Shown here in pieces: positions 30,798-39,170 of a stretch of DNA of 42,417 nucleotides. The notes beneath the pieces are model-generated. The model saw nothing but the letters and a program-made list of their open reading frames with translations, had not been told where the DNA came from and did no database searches. Each line of letters begins with the position of its first letter. Within the stretch, counting starts at the first letter, position 1. The translations under genes were made by a program, and so were the position numbers. The DNA is from a virus: positions 1 through 42,417 of the IMG/VR virus record IMGVR_UViG_3300009320_000038; one strand, written 5' to 3'.

Positions 30798-33740
30798 TTA
30801 TAATTTTAATTGTTGTAACTCTAACTGAGAAAGACCAGCCGTACCAGGTTTCCATTCTTCAAACTTAAATTCTGGAAGTTCAACCTTCTTCAATCCAGAT
30901 AACCAATCTTCATACTTGGTAGTATAGTCAGCCATCTTTTTACGAGATGCTTCATATTCTTCAAAGCTAGCTCTATCAGCTTGGTATTTACTTTTAACAT
31001 CTTGAAATTCTTTTTCTTTACTAGAATAAGACCGAGCTCCACCTTCTTGAACAGATTGGATTCTTTTCTCCTGCTCTTTAGTAAATTCTTTAAATCTTTT
31101 TTCTCCCATTTCTGTTTCAATATCTGTAAGTCTTTCACCAAGTTGTTTTGTAATAAAATCTCCAGTACCCCAGCTACCACGAGATTGCCATTTAAGAATT
31201 TTCTCTCTAACAACATTAGCCTTAACTTCACCACGTTGATATTGATTAGTAAGATCACTAATTTTTCTATTAAACGCATCATTCAAATAACTATTGCTTT
31301 CACCCTGTACTTCTCTAGTTACATAATCTTTATACTCTTCACCAATTTTAACTGTTGCTTTATCACCAAAGTATTTATCTCTAATCTCTTTCATCTTTTC
31401 TACATAATCTTTTGGATGTATTTTTCCATTTAATAATTGTTTCTTCCATTTACCTAATTGGTTTTTAAATGTAGCTACACCTTTATCACCTTGAAGCTCA
31501 GCAACATATCCATCAATCTTATCAATCAAATCACCACGCTTAGAGAAAGCAGTTTTTTCTTTCATACCATTCAAGCCTTTAATAAACTTCTTCATGCCTT
31601 TAGCAGTTTGATTCTTTTGATAAGCATCTCTCAATTTATTATATTGATTATCAAATTGAAATCCAACTTTAACTTCAACCATTCTTGAAACTTCATCACT
31701 AATCTTTTTATATTCATCACTCTTTGGATCAGAATATTTTTCATTTTTTAATAATTCTTTTAAATCAGCAATATATCCTTTAGCATTTCTAACAGGACCA
31801 GAATCATACTCATGGTTATTATATTTTCTAAGCATGTCAGCCATGTCATTGTTAATTCCTTTGGTAATCTCATCACCTTTAGCATCAGCAATCATAGCTT
31901 CTAATGCTGGTTTGAAATAACTGTCATATAATCCAGGATTATCTTCTGCTAATTTATCTCGTACTGCTACAAGCTCATCAACATATTCTTCATAGTTAAT
32001 ATCTTTAGAAGCATATCTATTTTTAATATCATCAATCTGAGCCTGCATTTCTTTTTTAATATTAGTCCCAGTAACTTTAGCAACCATGTCATCCATTTTA
32101 TTTGAATAAGTTGGAATATTCATCAACGATCCATATCCATAAGCCTCAGCATTATTCTGCATATCTTCCAACGCAGCTTGATACTGAGCATCAGTATATG
32201 CACCAGTAGCATATTTGTTTTGTATCTCTGCCATCTTAGAATTAAATAAATCTTCCATCTCATCTCGTCCACTACTAGCAAGTACAGAATCTTTCTTATC
32301 TTGAAACTCAATTGCATCTAAGAAATCATATTCACCTTTATCATAAATTCCTTCAACTGCTTCCTGGTACTCAGCTTGAGTAATCTCACCAAGAGTCAAT
32401 TGATTATTTAAGTCAGCCATCTCAGAATTGTACTGAGCTTCTTCAAGATTACCTTCTTGTTCAGCAATAATACTATTAAGTTCAAAAGAGAAAATAGAAT
32501 CTTCCCCATATTCTTCTTTCAAAGTATTCAAAGCACTTAGATATGTTTCTTTATTTTTATGTTTTGCAAAATCATTCTTCACATCTTGTAAGGCAGTTTC
32601 AAATTCCTTGCTCAAAGTCTTTCTACGTTGAGGAGAAATTAATGAATCAAGTTGAAAAGAAAATTCTGAGTCAGCACCAAACTCTTCTTTCATTGCTTCT
32701 AGTTGATCTAAGTAAGCCTGATCGTCTTGGCTTTCTGCATAACTATTTTTAGCTGACTGTAATGTTTCAGTAAATACTCTCTCTTGAATTTGTCTATAAT
32801 ACTTTCCAGCCTCTAATTCATATTCAAGTTTCTTATCTGGATTTGGTTCACCTTCCATCAAAGTAACTAGGTTAGCATGAAACTCTTCATCAGTAATCTC
32901 ATGGCGAGCAAAAGAAATTCTATACTCAGCTTCACTTCTGTCTCTTCCAATCTGACGATTCATTTCTTGTTGAGCTGTAATCTGTCCTTGTATTCTAATC
33001 TGTTCAATCGGATCTCGCTCACTGTCTAATCTAGTTTCCAATTCTGTTAAATAAGTTTGTCCTGCTTCTAATTGATCCACTCCATTTTTAAATGCAATAT
33101 CTTGAGTAAGACTTTCCATATCACTGTTAAGATTTTCAATCTCATATTCTTGTCCAGTAATATTAAGTTCCATTTCTGATCTCTCTTCATCAGTATAGAA
33201 AGCAGCACCTTCACCATTCATGTAGTCCATTCTGGAATTTAAATAATCCAAATATTCTTGAGCAGTCAAATAATTATTTTTGTAATCCAACATTGCTCTT
33301 TGCATTTCATCACGATCATCTTGTTCATTCATTCTCTTTTCAATTCCAAATATTTCCTCAGCCATATTATAATATTTGGTTGAGCCTTCAGTGTATCCTT
33401 CTATTTGTTCTTGACGAATACCAAGAAGTTCCTCGTCATTCATTTGACCAGTCTTATATCTAAACTGAATATCAATTTCTTCTTTCTCTTGTTCTACTTC
33501 CTGTGACTTATTTAAAATCTCCTGATGCTTTGCAGATCCTTTAAAGTACCATTTATTTTTTTCTTCTAAATATTCAAGTTGGTCATCATAAGTAGCAGTG
33601 CCTTCTTCAATTCTAAACTCCATCTCCAGGTCTTTCTTTCTTTCTTCTTCAGCTCTCCGTCGTGCCATAAGAGCCAAGAAACCAGAGAGGTTCCCTGTTG
33701 ATACACTATCTCCTACTGTTTTTTCTTTTAGTCTTGCCAT
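30798..33740 (-). CDS. Very large helical repeat protein, presumed internal virion protein, 980 aa
   Basis: Almost entirely helical and charged. It contains many divergent copies of a unit of about 40-60 residues with a ...Y..GxxT..EY...L..M pattern (for example NQLTLGEITQAEYQEAVEGI, KYATGAYTDAQYQAALEDM, RYASKDINYEEYVDELVAV). Such arrays form long rods or a coat around internal DNA. It is the largest gene of the window and the first after portal. Ejection protein or internal core protein are the most likely roles. No enzyme motif is visible. Confidence 0.55.
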   Translation of the reverse strand: MARLKEKTVGDSVSTGNLSGFLALMARRRAEEERKKDLEMEFRIEEGTATYDDQLEYLEEKNKWYFKGSAKHQEILNKSQEVEQEKEEIDIQFRYKTGQMNDEELLGIRQEQIEGYTEGSTKYYNMAEEIFGIEKRMNEQDDRDEMQRAMLDYKNNYLTAQEYLDYLNSRMDYMNGEGAAFYTDEERSEMELNITGQEYEIENLNSDMESLTQDIAFKNGVDQLEAGQTYLTELETRLDSERDPIEQIRIQGQITAQQEMNRQIGRDRSEAEYRISFARHEITDEEFHANLVTLMEGEPNPDKKLEYELEAGKYYRQIQERVFTETLQSAKNSYAESQDDQAYLDQLEAMKEEFGADSEFSFQLDSLISPQRRKTLSKEFETALQDVKNDFAKHKNKETYLSALNTLKEEYGEDSIFSFELNSIIAEQEGNLEEAQYNSEMADLNNQLTLGEITQAEYQEAVEGIYDKGEYDFLDAIEFQDKKDSVLASSGRDEMEDLFNSKMAEIQNKYATGAYTDAQYQAALEDMQNNAEAYGYGSLMNIPTYSNKMDDMVAKVTGTNIKKEMQAQIDDIKNRYASKDINYEEYVDELVAVRDKLAEDNPGLYDSYFKPALEAMIADAKGDEITKGINNDMADMLRKYNNHEYDSGPVRNAKGYIADLKELLKNEKYSDPKSDEYKKISDEVSRMVEVKVGFQFDNQYNKLRDAYQKNQTAKGMKKFIKGLNGMKEKTAFSKRGDLIDKIDGYVAELQGDKGVATFKNQLGKWKKQLLNGKIHPKDYVEKMKEIRDKYFGDKATVKIGEEYKDYVTREVQGESNSYLNDAFNRKISDLTNQYQRGEVKANVVREKILKWQSRGSWGTGDFITKQLGERLTDIETEMGEKRFKEFTKEQEKRIQSVQEGGARSYSSKEKEFQDVKSKYQADRASFEEYEASRKKMADYTTKYEDWLSGLKKVELPEFKFEEWKPGTAGLSQLELQQLKL

Positions 33741-33742
33741 AT

Positions 33743-35611
33743 TTATTCTTCTTTAGGACCTGGCACTGGTTGTTGATAAGAACCACCTGCTGCTCCTGGT
33801 TGAGCCATTGGCTGTGGTACATTTTGCATATTAGGCGGAAGATTTGGAGCTTCACTTCCAGCGGCAGTTGGTTGTCCAGGAAGTGGTGCTGCACCTTCTT
33901 GCACTGGAGCTTTCATCTGTGCCAACTGTTGTTGAGTTTGACTGAATTGCATGTACGCTTGAAGTTTCTGCATAGCAATCTCAGGATTGTAGTAAGGATT
34001 ATTTTTCTCTCTAGCAATTTCAATTCTCTCATCTTGAGGAGAAGTAATGCCAAGTTTTTCCATTGCAGAATAATCACTCATCAAGCCAGCATTCTTTTGA
34101 TTAATTATATTTGTCATAAAGATTGATTCATCTCGTGGTGCTCTTTCACCCCACTCAAGTTTAACTTCGTAATGTCCTTGAACAATATCTTTTCCTCCGT
34201 CTTGGTGATTCTCAATCAAGACCATCATGTCTTTCCATTGCTTCCTGAATTGTGTTCCAAGATTATAACTCCAGCTCTGAATCTTTTTAATCGTAGATTG
34301 AAATGAAGTTGTAAGTGCTACACCAGTTGCAAGACTTGCATCAATCACTCCATACGCAATTGCTGGCATACCCATCACATCATCAAATGCTTTGTTCAAT
34401 AATCTGATATGTTCTGATACAGGATAAATTCTTCCAGACCATTCTAAAAATTTCATATCGCCACCTTCTTGGATCGGAATAATTTTTGGTCCTTGAGGAG
34501 ATCCTATAATATCATTTGGATCTTGTCCTGAGTTCATATCTAAAATCCAAGGTGAAGCATACATGTGAATTATATCTGCCTCATCTGAAAGTCGTTCATT
34601 AATTTCTTTTTGAATAGTTACTGCTGGTGCCATGAAAGAAGTTCCATATGGTTCGTTTGGCACTTCAATTGTCTTCGCATGATAAACAGGAAACGGATCT
34701 TTAATCTCTTCGTCTTTCACAACTATCTCACCAACCATTACAATGTTTCTACATTTTGGTTTTGTCATTCCCTTCTTATCAACTGAAGAAAGATCTTGCC
34801 AATAATCATAGACATTCACCATGTCTTGATCTGTTACAGGAACATGCTCACCATATTTTGGTTGCTCTGCTATTAAGTCATCCAACATTCCATCAACATT
34901 TAATCCGCCATCTTCAATCGGACGTTTTGCTGTTTCAAGATCAACTTGACTACAATTTATTACTCCAGCTAATTCTGAATATGAATCATCTTTAAACCAA
35001 GCTCGGACCTTATAAGGATCTAGTCTTCGGATTTTAATTCTATTAATTTGTGGATCCCAATACTGTTGCCAGAACGCATCACCAAAAATTGCTCCGTCTA
35101 ATGTGAAGTGTCTAGTTACAGTTTTAAAATCATTCTCCTCATACAAAACAATTCTCCCCATCTTTTCAATAATGTCTACTCGTTCAGCTTCGGGAGAATC
35201 TTTAATAGGATTTTGTGCCTGCTCTTCGTAGCTCTCAAGAGTATCACCCATTGTCTTTGGTTTGGGCACATGAAATTCTAATTGTTCAATAGATAAAAAT
35301 TGATGGAACTTCTCTGTGGCTGGTCCACATTTGTTATAAGTAATCTGAGCCATACCGTCTGGTCTTTCCCCAGCATATAACAAACCATAATCAGACCTGC
35401 TCCTAACGTAGGTATCAGATTGATCGTAAATTTGATTGCCCCATTGTTTCCCTTTGAAATAATTTTGGAGCATGCGGTAACGAACTAATCTGGACGCTGA
35501 ATCCGCATCATATTTTTTGAAGGTCTCTTGTACAAGTTCTCTGGCCTCTTTATTCTCTGGCGATTCACCTTTAACAAAAGACTTGAGTGATGAAAGCATT
35601 TCACTAGCCAT
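33743..35611 (-). CDS. Portal protein, 622 aa
   Basis: The N-terminus shows portal-type helices (RLVRYRMLQNYFKGKQW..IYDQSD, GMAQITYNKCGPATEKFHQFL), followed by a mixed wing region (RHFTLDGAIFGDAFWQQYWDPQINRIKIRRLDPYKV). The typical stem/crown segment is EVPNEPYGTSFMAPAVTIQKEINERLSDEADI. The C-terminus is Gln/Pro/Ala-rich and flexible. Its place directly after TerL and its length fit P22-type portals of short-tailed phages. It has a candidate promoter of its own. Confidence 0.82.
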   Translation of the reverse strand: MASEMLSSLKSFVKGESPENKEARELVQETFKKYDADSASRLVRYRMLQNYFKGKQWGNQIYDQSDTYVRSRSDYGLLYAGERPDGMAQITYNKCGPATEKFHQFLSIEQLEFHVPKPKTMGDTLESYEEQAQNPIKDSPEAERVDIIEKMGRIVLYEENDFKTVTRHFTLDGAIFGDAFWQQYWDPQINRIKIRRLDPYKVRAWFKDDSYSELAGVINCSQVDLETAKRPIEDGGLNVDGMLDDLIAEQPKYGEHVPVTDQDMVNVYDYWQDLSSVDKKGMTKPKCRNIVMVGEIVVKDEEIKDPFPVYHAKTIEVPNEPYGTSFMAPAVTIQKEINERLSDEADIIHMYASPWILDMNSGQDPNDIIGSPQGPKIIPIQEGGDMKFLEWSGRIYPVSEHIRLLNKAFDDVMGMPAIAYGVIDASLATGVALTTSFQSTIKKIQSWSYNLGTQFRKQWKDMMVLIENHQDGGKDIVQGHYEVKLEWGERAPRDESIFMTNIINQKNAGLMSDYSAMEKLGITSPQDERIEIAREKNNPYYNPEIAMQKLQAYMQFSQTQQQLAQMKAPVQEGAAPLPGQPTAAGSEAPNLPPNMQNVPQPMAQPGAAGGSYQQPVPGPKEE

Positions 35612-35645
35612 ATAGTATTATTAATATAATTATATATATACCTTT

Positions 35646-35674
35646 ATTTAAAGATTTAATTAAATAGTTGTCAA
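35646..35674 (-). promoter_or_regulatory. Possible late promoter before the portal gene
   Basis: On the minus strand TTGACA (35669-35674) with TTAAAT at a 17-base spacing (35646-35651) or TAAATA one base further. It lies in the only sizeable gap (35612-35683) of this part of the operon. The -35 box is perfect and the -10 box is mediocre. Confidence 0.5.
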
Positions 35675-35683
35675 CTTCTGTTA

Positions 35684-37279
35684 CTAGGTTTCATAGGGAG
35701 ATACCGTTGGTCTGACGCCATATAGCGAAACCACCCTAGGTTTTGCCAGTGGAGGATGCCTGTCAATATGATAAATAGCCATTGCCAAAGACATGACATG
35801 GTCTTGTTCTATCTTCGCATCATCTAATTTATACCAACCCAATTGCTCCTCTAATTCGGGGATATAATAGCTCCTTAACTTTCCAAACTCTGGATTATTA
35901 TCTACAGCTTTTCCCTGTTCATCAAATTCATAATCCCTTTTGTAAGTCAGTGCTTGCTTCAACAAGTATAGCGCATCTTCTTTTGTCTTACCATGAAAAT
36001 CAAAATGAATAGGTTTAAGATCCCTTAACAGTTTTGCAATTATATTTCCTCCCATAGCATTTGTATCCATTATGATCGGACATCTAAAATGTTCTTTTAT
36101 TTCTCGGACGTAGGCAAAGATCTTCCAAGGATCAGCATTACGTTCCTGGAAATGAAATAACATCTTGTAAGGAATTTGAGAGTAATCAATTACATATCCA
36201 ACGGATGGATCTCCTTCTTCTGCAAAGCCCCAATCAATTGAGAAGATTCTTTTGTTAGCCTCCATTGCATTGAACTTTGGTAGCCCTTGATCTGGCAACA
36301 TAATTGTTCTATCCCAGATCCTTTCTACTTCCGCACTTGTAAACATCTTTCCACCCGTTGCTACAAAGTCCCCATAAAAAACCTGTCTAAAAAGGTGAGG
36401 GTATTTTATTTTATATTCTTGTTTCTCTGCTTCTACATTTTCTTTGTTCAAATAAATATTATCTTCCATTACACCTTTGATTGTAAAATATCCATCTTCG
36501 TATTTATCTCCCAGTCTTGCTATATGAAAATGAAATTGAAATGATTTGGATTCTGAACTGGGAGTACCAAGTAGATCTAATGGGCCATGTAAATCAATTA
36601 AACGAGAACTCATTCTCGGTATCTCTAACTTCAATCTATCTGCTTCGGAACACTCATCAAAACTTCCGTAGCCATAGTTTGATCCCTGAATAGCAGTAGC
36701 ACCCTTGGTATCATTACCCAATGTTGCACATCTAAATCTTCTGTTATCTGCCATGTTAATTGTTCGGGTGTTCTTGTTGTGGGATTTGTAGAGAAATCCT
36801 ATGCGACAAGTATTCTGCTTTCCGTGTTGTAAGAACTTTGATTGCAGAATGTCCATGATGAACTCGTAGCACGCCATAGCCTGTTCTGAAACAGGGGATA
36901 TATTAAACGTTTGGTATCTAGTCTTTGAGAAGTATTGTGCATCTACGTCTAAACCTATTTTATAAAACAGCATGTAAATATGCTTTACTGCTGCTGTCAT
37001 TGTCTTACCCCATCTATTGGATGGTACTAATATCCACGAGTTACACTTGTCAGAATAAATATATTCTAAAACTTGTTCCCAGTTATCTGGATACTTTTTC
37101 TTTACAATCGGTGTTGCTTGTTCCTTTTGGGTCTTAGTTGATCCCCAGAGGAATAGCTTTTGTCCGTCATGTAATTCTAGTCCTAGAAAATACTTAGAAA
37201 AAAAGACAGGATCATTCCTGCCCTTTATCAAGTTCTTTAGGACTTCCTTCTGTTGTAACTCTCTCTTGCCCAAGCTCAT
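35684..37279 (-). CDS. terL: Terminase large subunit, 531 aa
   Basis: The ATPase domain has Walker A VPSNRWGKTMTA (about 85-96), Walker B YGSFDEC (about 204-210) and coupling motif LLGTPSS. The nuclease domain has the acidic triad candidates Asp349 (FSIDWGF), Asp405 (IIMDTNAMGG) and Asp493 (EQDHVMSLAMA). All elements of a DNA-packaging motor are present at normal length. The start overlaps the small-terminase candidate by 68 bases. The packaging strategy (cos, pac or other) cannot be inferred by eye. Confidence 0.92.
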   Translation of the reverse strand: MSLGKRELQQKEVLKNLIKGRNDPVFFSKYFLGLELHDGQKLFLWGSTKTQKEQATPIVKKKYPDNWEQVLEYIYSDKCNSWILVPSNRWGKTMTAAVKHIYMLFYKIGLDVDAQYFSKTRYQTFNISPVSEQAMACYEFIMDILQSKFLQHGKQNTCRIGFLYKSHNKNTRTINMADNRRFRCATLGNDTKGATAIQGSNYGYGSFDECSEADRLKLEIPRMSSRLIDLHGPLDLLGTPSSESKSFQFHFHIARLGDKYEDGYFTIKGVMEDNIYLNKENVEAEKQEYKIKYPHLFRQVFYGDFVATGGKMFTSAEVERIWDRTIMLPDQGLPKFNAMEANKRIFSIDWGFAEEGDPSVGYVIDYSQIPYKMLFHFQERNADPWKIFAYVREIKEHFRCPIIMDTNAMGGNIIAKLLRDLKPIHFDFHGKTKEDALYLLKQALTYKRDYEFDEQGKAVDNNPEFGKLRSYYIPELEEQLGWYKLDDAKIEQDHVMSLAMAIYHIDRHPPLAKPRVVSLYGVRPTVSPYET

Positions 37280-37769
37280 TGTCTATATTTGTTTCTTTTA
37301 ATTTTCCAGCTAATGCTCCTGAGACTAATAATTCAAATTTGCTCTCTGCTCGCTCGTCTTCATTACTTTTGAGATCTAGTTCACGATCCTTCTGTTTTAA
37401 TCGCTCAGTGTCCATTTTGAGCCCTACAGCGTCCTTCAGGTTTATACCCTTCCTCGCTTCTGGGTCTTGTAGCTTCTCACCTGCTAATTTGTCTACTTGG
37501 TTGTAGAGGGCTTGTCTAGTCATCTCATCTTCTACGCCTTGCTGGAGTGCACCTTGTACAACTGTTTGTACTGCTTCTCTTTTTTGTTTGTTCCAGGCTC
37601 TTTTCCAGGATTTGTAGGAATTGATGTTTATATCTGGATCTAGAGGAATCACGAACCTACGCCAGATCTCCTCTGAGTTTAACGTGTTGTGTTCTTCTGT
37701 TGCTTGGAGGATCTTCTCAAACTTCGGGGACTTACAAACTTTGAACCTTCCGTTGTAGATATTCTCCAT
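37212..37769 (-). CDS. Putative terminase small subunit, 185 aa
   Basis: It lies directly before and overlaps terL. An N-terminal region about 20-60 (FEKILQATEEHNTLNSEEIWRRF..YKSWKRAWNKQKR) could form a helix-turn-helix. A long helical oligomerisation region follows, then an acidic C-terminus. This order is that of small terminase subunits, which bind phage DNA and load the large subunit. No family motif is decisive; the call rests on gene order and architecture. Confidence 0.58.
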   Translation of the reverse strand: MENIYNGRFKVCKSPKFEKILQATEEHNTLNSEEIWRRFVIPLDPDININSYKSWKRAWNKQKREAVQTVVQGALQQGVEDEMTRQALYNQVDKLAGEKLQDPEARKGINLKDAVGLKMDTERLKQKDRELDLKSNEDERAESKFELLVSGALAGKLKETNIDNELGQERVTTEGSPKELDKGQE

Positions 37770-38073
37770 ATATTTTGTAATAACTATGTAAAAATGAATA
37801 AAACAATTTTATTTTAACACCTGAGGTCTTATGCTGTTTAATTATTGTATGACATGCCTCCCTAAAACTAAAGGCCTTTAATGACATGGTGCTTTCCATA
37901 TCACTATCACTATTAATAAGCCCATAAGTTATATAATATCTATATCTCCTTTTGCATTTACAAAGCTTGTAGTAATGCTCCGGGTTTTTATTTTTATCAA
38001 AAGTATAAAAGCCTAGCTCTTTCTGCTTCTTGTCGCATACATCACAATATTCTTGGTTTGATACTTCTGTCAT
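37732..38073 (-). CDS. Zn-ribbon protein, first gene of the late strand, 113 aa
   Basis: The N-terminus has CDVC (about 10-13) and CKCKRRYRY (about 38-46), enough for a small zinc ribbon; a basic helical C-terminus follows. The ATG lies only 7 bases after a promoter -10 box, so translation may start at the 5' end of the mRNA. It overlaps the next gene by 38 bases. As promoter-proximal gene of a 31-kb region it could be a late transcription regulator or antiterminator-like factor, but this is inference. Confidence 0.55.
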   Translation of the reverse strand: MTEVSNQEYCDVCDKKQKELGFYTFDKNKNPEHYYKLCKCKRRYRYYITYGLINSDSDMESTMSLKAFSFREACHTIIKQHKTSGVKIKLFYSFLHSYYKIYGEYLQRKVQSL

Positions 38074-38079
38074 AATTAC

Positions 38080-38109
38080 AGTTTACTTGCTAACTAGTTA
38101 CAGTGTCAA
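38080..38109 (-). promoter_or_regulatory. Late-operon promoter, probably leaderless
   Basis: On the minus strand TTGACA (38104-38109), an 18-base spacer and TAAACT (38080-38085). The ATG at 38073-38071 is where the transcript itself should begin, so the mRNA would have no leader. It drives the Zn-ribbon, terminase and downstream genes. Confidence 0.6.
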
Positions 38110-38136
38110 TAGGTTTCCAGTATTTTTTCATTATAG

Positions 38137-38495
38137 TGGGGTAGATTACTTACACTATCCAAGTTTCGCTTTAACACTATGCCCTCTTAAAACTGAAAAT
38201 TAGATATCACCTATGTGTCGTAGAGTGTATATTGTACGACACTACTGGGATACTGGGCTAAGGCTAGAGGATTTTGGGAGAAAATGTTTTTATTTGTACC
38301 AGTATTGTAGTTTTTTGGAGGCATGTCCTGTGGTTTATGTGCGATACGGGGGGTTCACTTGTGTAAATGGGTAGAAAAGGGAATGAAAAGACGAAAGGGG
38401 AGAGTTGGGTATTCTACCCCATAACACAATACATGCGCCGTCTCCACACCTGCGACGGCTCTACCCCATAACATCTAACACCCGTGATCTACCCA
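38137..38495. repeat. Array of TCTACCC(C)A motifs in the gene-free region (candidate iterons)
   Basis: Five copies: TGGGGTAGA at 38137-38145 and TGGGTAGA at 38368-38375 (inverted), then TCTACCCCA at 38413-38421 and 38460-38468 and TCTACCCA at 38488-38495. The middle two belong to an exact 14-base direct repeat (38413-38426, 38460-38473). These flank an inverted repeat GCCGTC/GACGGC (38437-38442, 38454-38459). The block is GC-richer than its surroundings. Such arrays are typical of binding sites for replication initiators or packaging proteins. Confidence 0.55.
38215..38242. other. Perfect inverted repeat, possible operator
   Basis: GTGTCGTA (38215-38222) and TACGACAC (38235-38242) with a 12-base AT-rich spacer. 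The geometry suits a dimeric DNA-binding protein rather than a terminator, and no T-run follows. It lies about 105 bases upstream of the late promoter. Confidence 0.5.
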
Positions 38496-38539
38496 CGTTC
38501 AAATCGCGTGGCTTGCATATCACCAATCAATCCTCCTTT

Positions 38540-38870
38540 AAGAGTAACATAGGTATAATTAATAAGTATTAGTTACCTAGGTAATAGTAACTAAATAAAT
38601 ATACTACTAATACATAATAACAGGTAACAGTATACTATAACTAGTAATCTAGTTACTTAGTAATTAGTTACCTAGTTACCTAGTAACTGTATTAGGTAGT
38701 ATTTAATTAATGACGCCAGAGTACAAGGTACAATAGTAACAGGTAACATAGGTACAATGTAACAGTGGCAATGAGTATAGGTACCAGTACATATATACCT
38801 ATGTACTTGAGTACCAATAGTAGCTTTTGTAACATATATACATAGTACCTATATATGGGGGGAGACGTCA
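38540..38870. repeat. AT-rich GTAAC/GGTAC repeat tract (possible DNA-unwinding region)
   Basis: More than a dozen copies of GTAAC or GTTAC and several GGTACC-like words occur in about 330 bases, often as TAGTTACCTAG or AGGTAACATAGG, in both orientations. No ORF of note is present. Together with the adjacent motif array and the DnaA box at 39090 it has the look of a replication origin or other cis-acting locus. Confidence 0.5.
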
Positions 38871-38911
38871 AGTAGAGGATTTATGCAATTGTCAACCATA
38901 ACTGTCAGCCA

Positions 38912-39035
38912 AACAAAAAACCCCTAGAGGAGGAGTAAGGGGTTTCTTGGTTTGTGTGTGTAGATTCCCGAAATAGGCGGGAGGCTGGACTGTTCCAGTC
39001 CTTAATATAATAATATTAATTATTATAAGGCTACA
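38912..39035 (-). ncRNA. Candidate structured small RNA (about 120 nt) with anti-SD-like terminator loop
   Basis: A minus-strand promoter (39042-39070) predicts a start near 39035. The transcript contains an AT-rich hairpin, GGACTG-GAA-CAGTCC (38987-39001), TCCCG/CGGGA (38966-38982) and finally AAACCCCT/AGGGGTTT (38918-38945) followed by TTTTTTG as terminator. The terminator loop reads UACUCCUCCUCU, complementary to Shine-Dalgarno sequences. No ORF of any length fits. The promoter-hairpins-terminator order on one strand, in a gene-free zone, is strong evidence for an RNA gene; its targets are inference. Confidence 0.65.
38918..38945 (-). terminator. Rho-independent terminator of the small RNA
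   Basis: AAACCCCT (38918-38925) pairs perfectly with AGGGGTTT (38938-38945) around a 12-base loop. On the minus strand the stem runs straight into TTTTTTGTTT. On the plus strand only an interrupted T-run follows, so minus is the better direction. Confidence 0.7.
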
Positions 39036-39041
39036 ACAACA

Positions 39042-39070
39042 ATCATACATCAGCCATTTTTATTAGTCAA
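39042..39070 (-). promoter_or_regulatory. Promoter of the small RNA
   Basis: On the minus strand TTGACT (39065-39070), a 17-base spacer and TATGAT (39042-39047), each one mismatch from consensus. It faces away from the plus-strand promoter at 39107, so this is a divergent control region with the DnaA box between them. Confidence 0.68.
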
Positions 39071-39079
39071 TACACAAAG

Positions 39080-39098
39080 GGATAACAACTTATCCACA
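39080..39098. other. Consensus DnaA box within an inverted pair
   Basis: TTATCCACA at 39090-39098 is the exact consensus DnaA box. GGATAA (39080-39085) pairs with its first six bases, giving a small inverted repeat. A near match on the opposite strand, TTATCCACC, is at 39591-39599. It sits in the gene-free region with other repeats, in a genome without recognisable replication enzymes, consistent with host DnaA acting at a phage origin. Confidence 0.55.
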
Positions 39099-39106
39099 TG
39101 CACTGT

Positions 39107-39135
39107 TTGACAAAAGGATAACAAAGGTATAACAT
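39107..39135 (+). promoter_or_regulatory. Promoter of the second plus-strand operon
   Basis: TTGACA (39107-39112) followed by TATAAC at 15 bases or TAACAT at 17 bases. It precedes the small-gene operon starting at 39171 and lies directly next to the DnaA box. Confidence 0.62.
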
Positions 39136-39170
39136 AAAGAGTAGAGAATAAACAACTAAAATAAAAACAA

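Noticed and set aside
38323-38424. 33-aa ORF starting MSCGLCAIRGVH in the gene-free region
   Set aside because: A GGAGG lies only one base from the ATG, which is too close. The ORF ends inside the 14-base repeat and is more likely incidental to the cis-acting DNA.
38488-38508. tRNA-like T-arm (ACGTTCAAATCGCGT)
   Set aside because: The TTCAAAT loop resembles a tRNA T-loop, but the flanking bases do not form a proper five-pair stem and no acceptor, anticodon or D arm is found around it.
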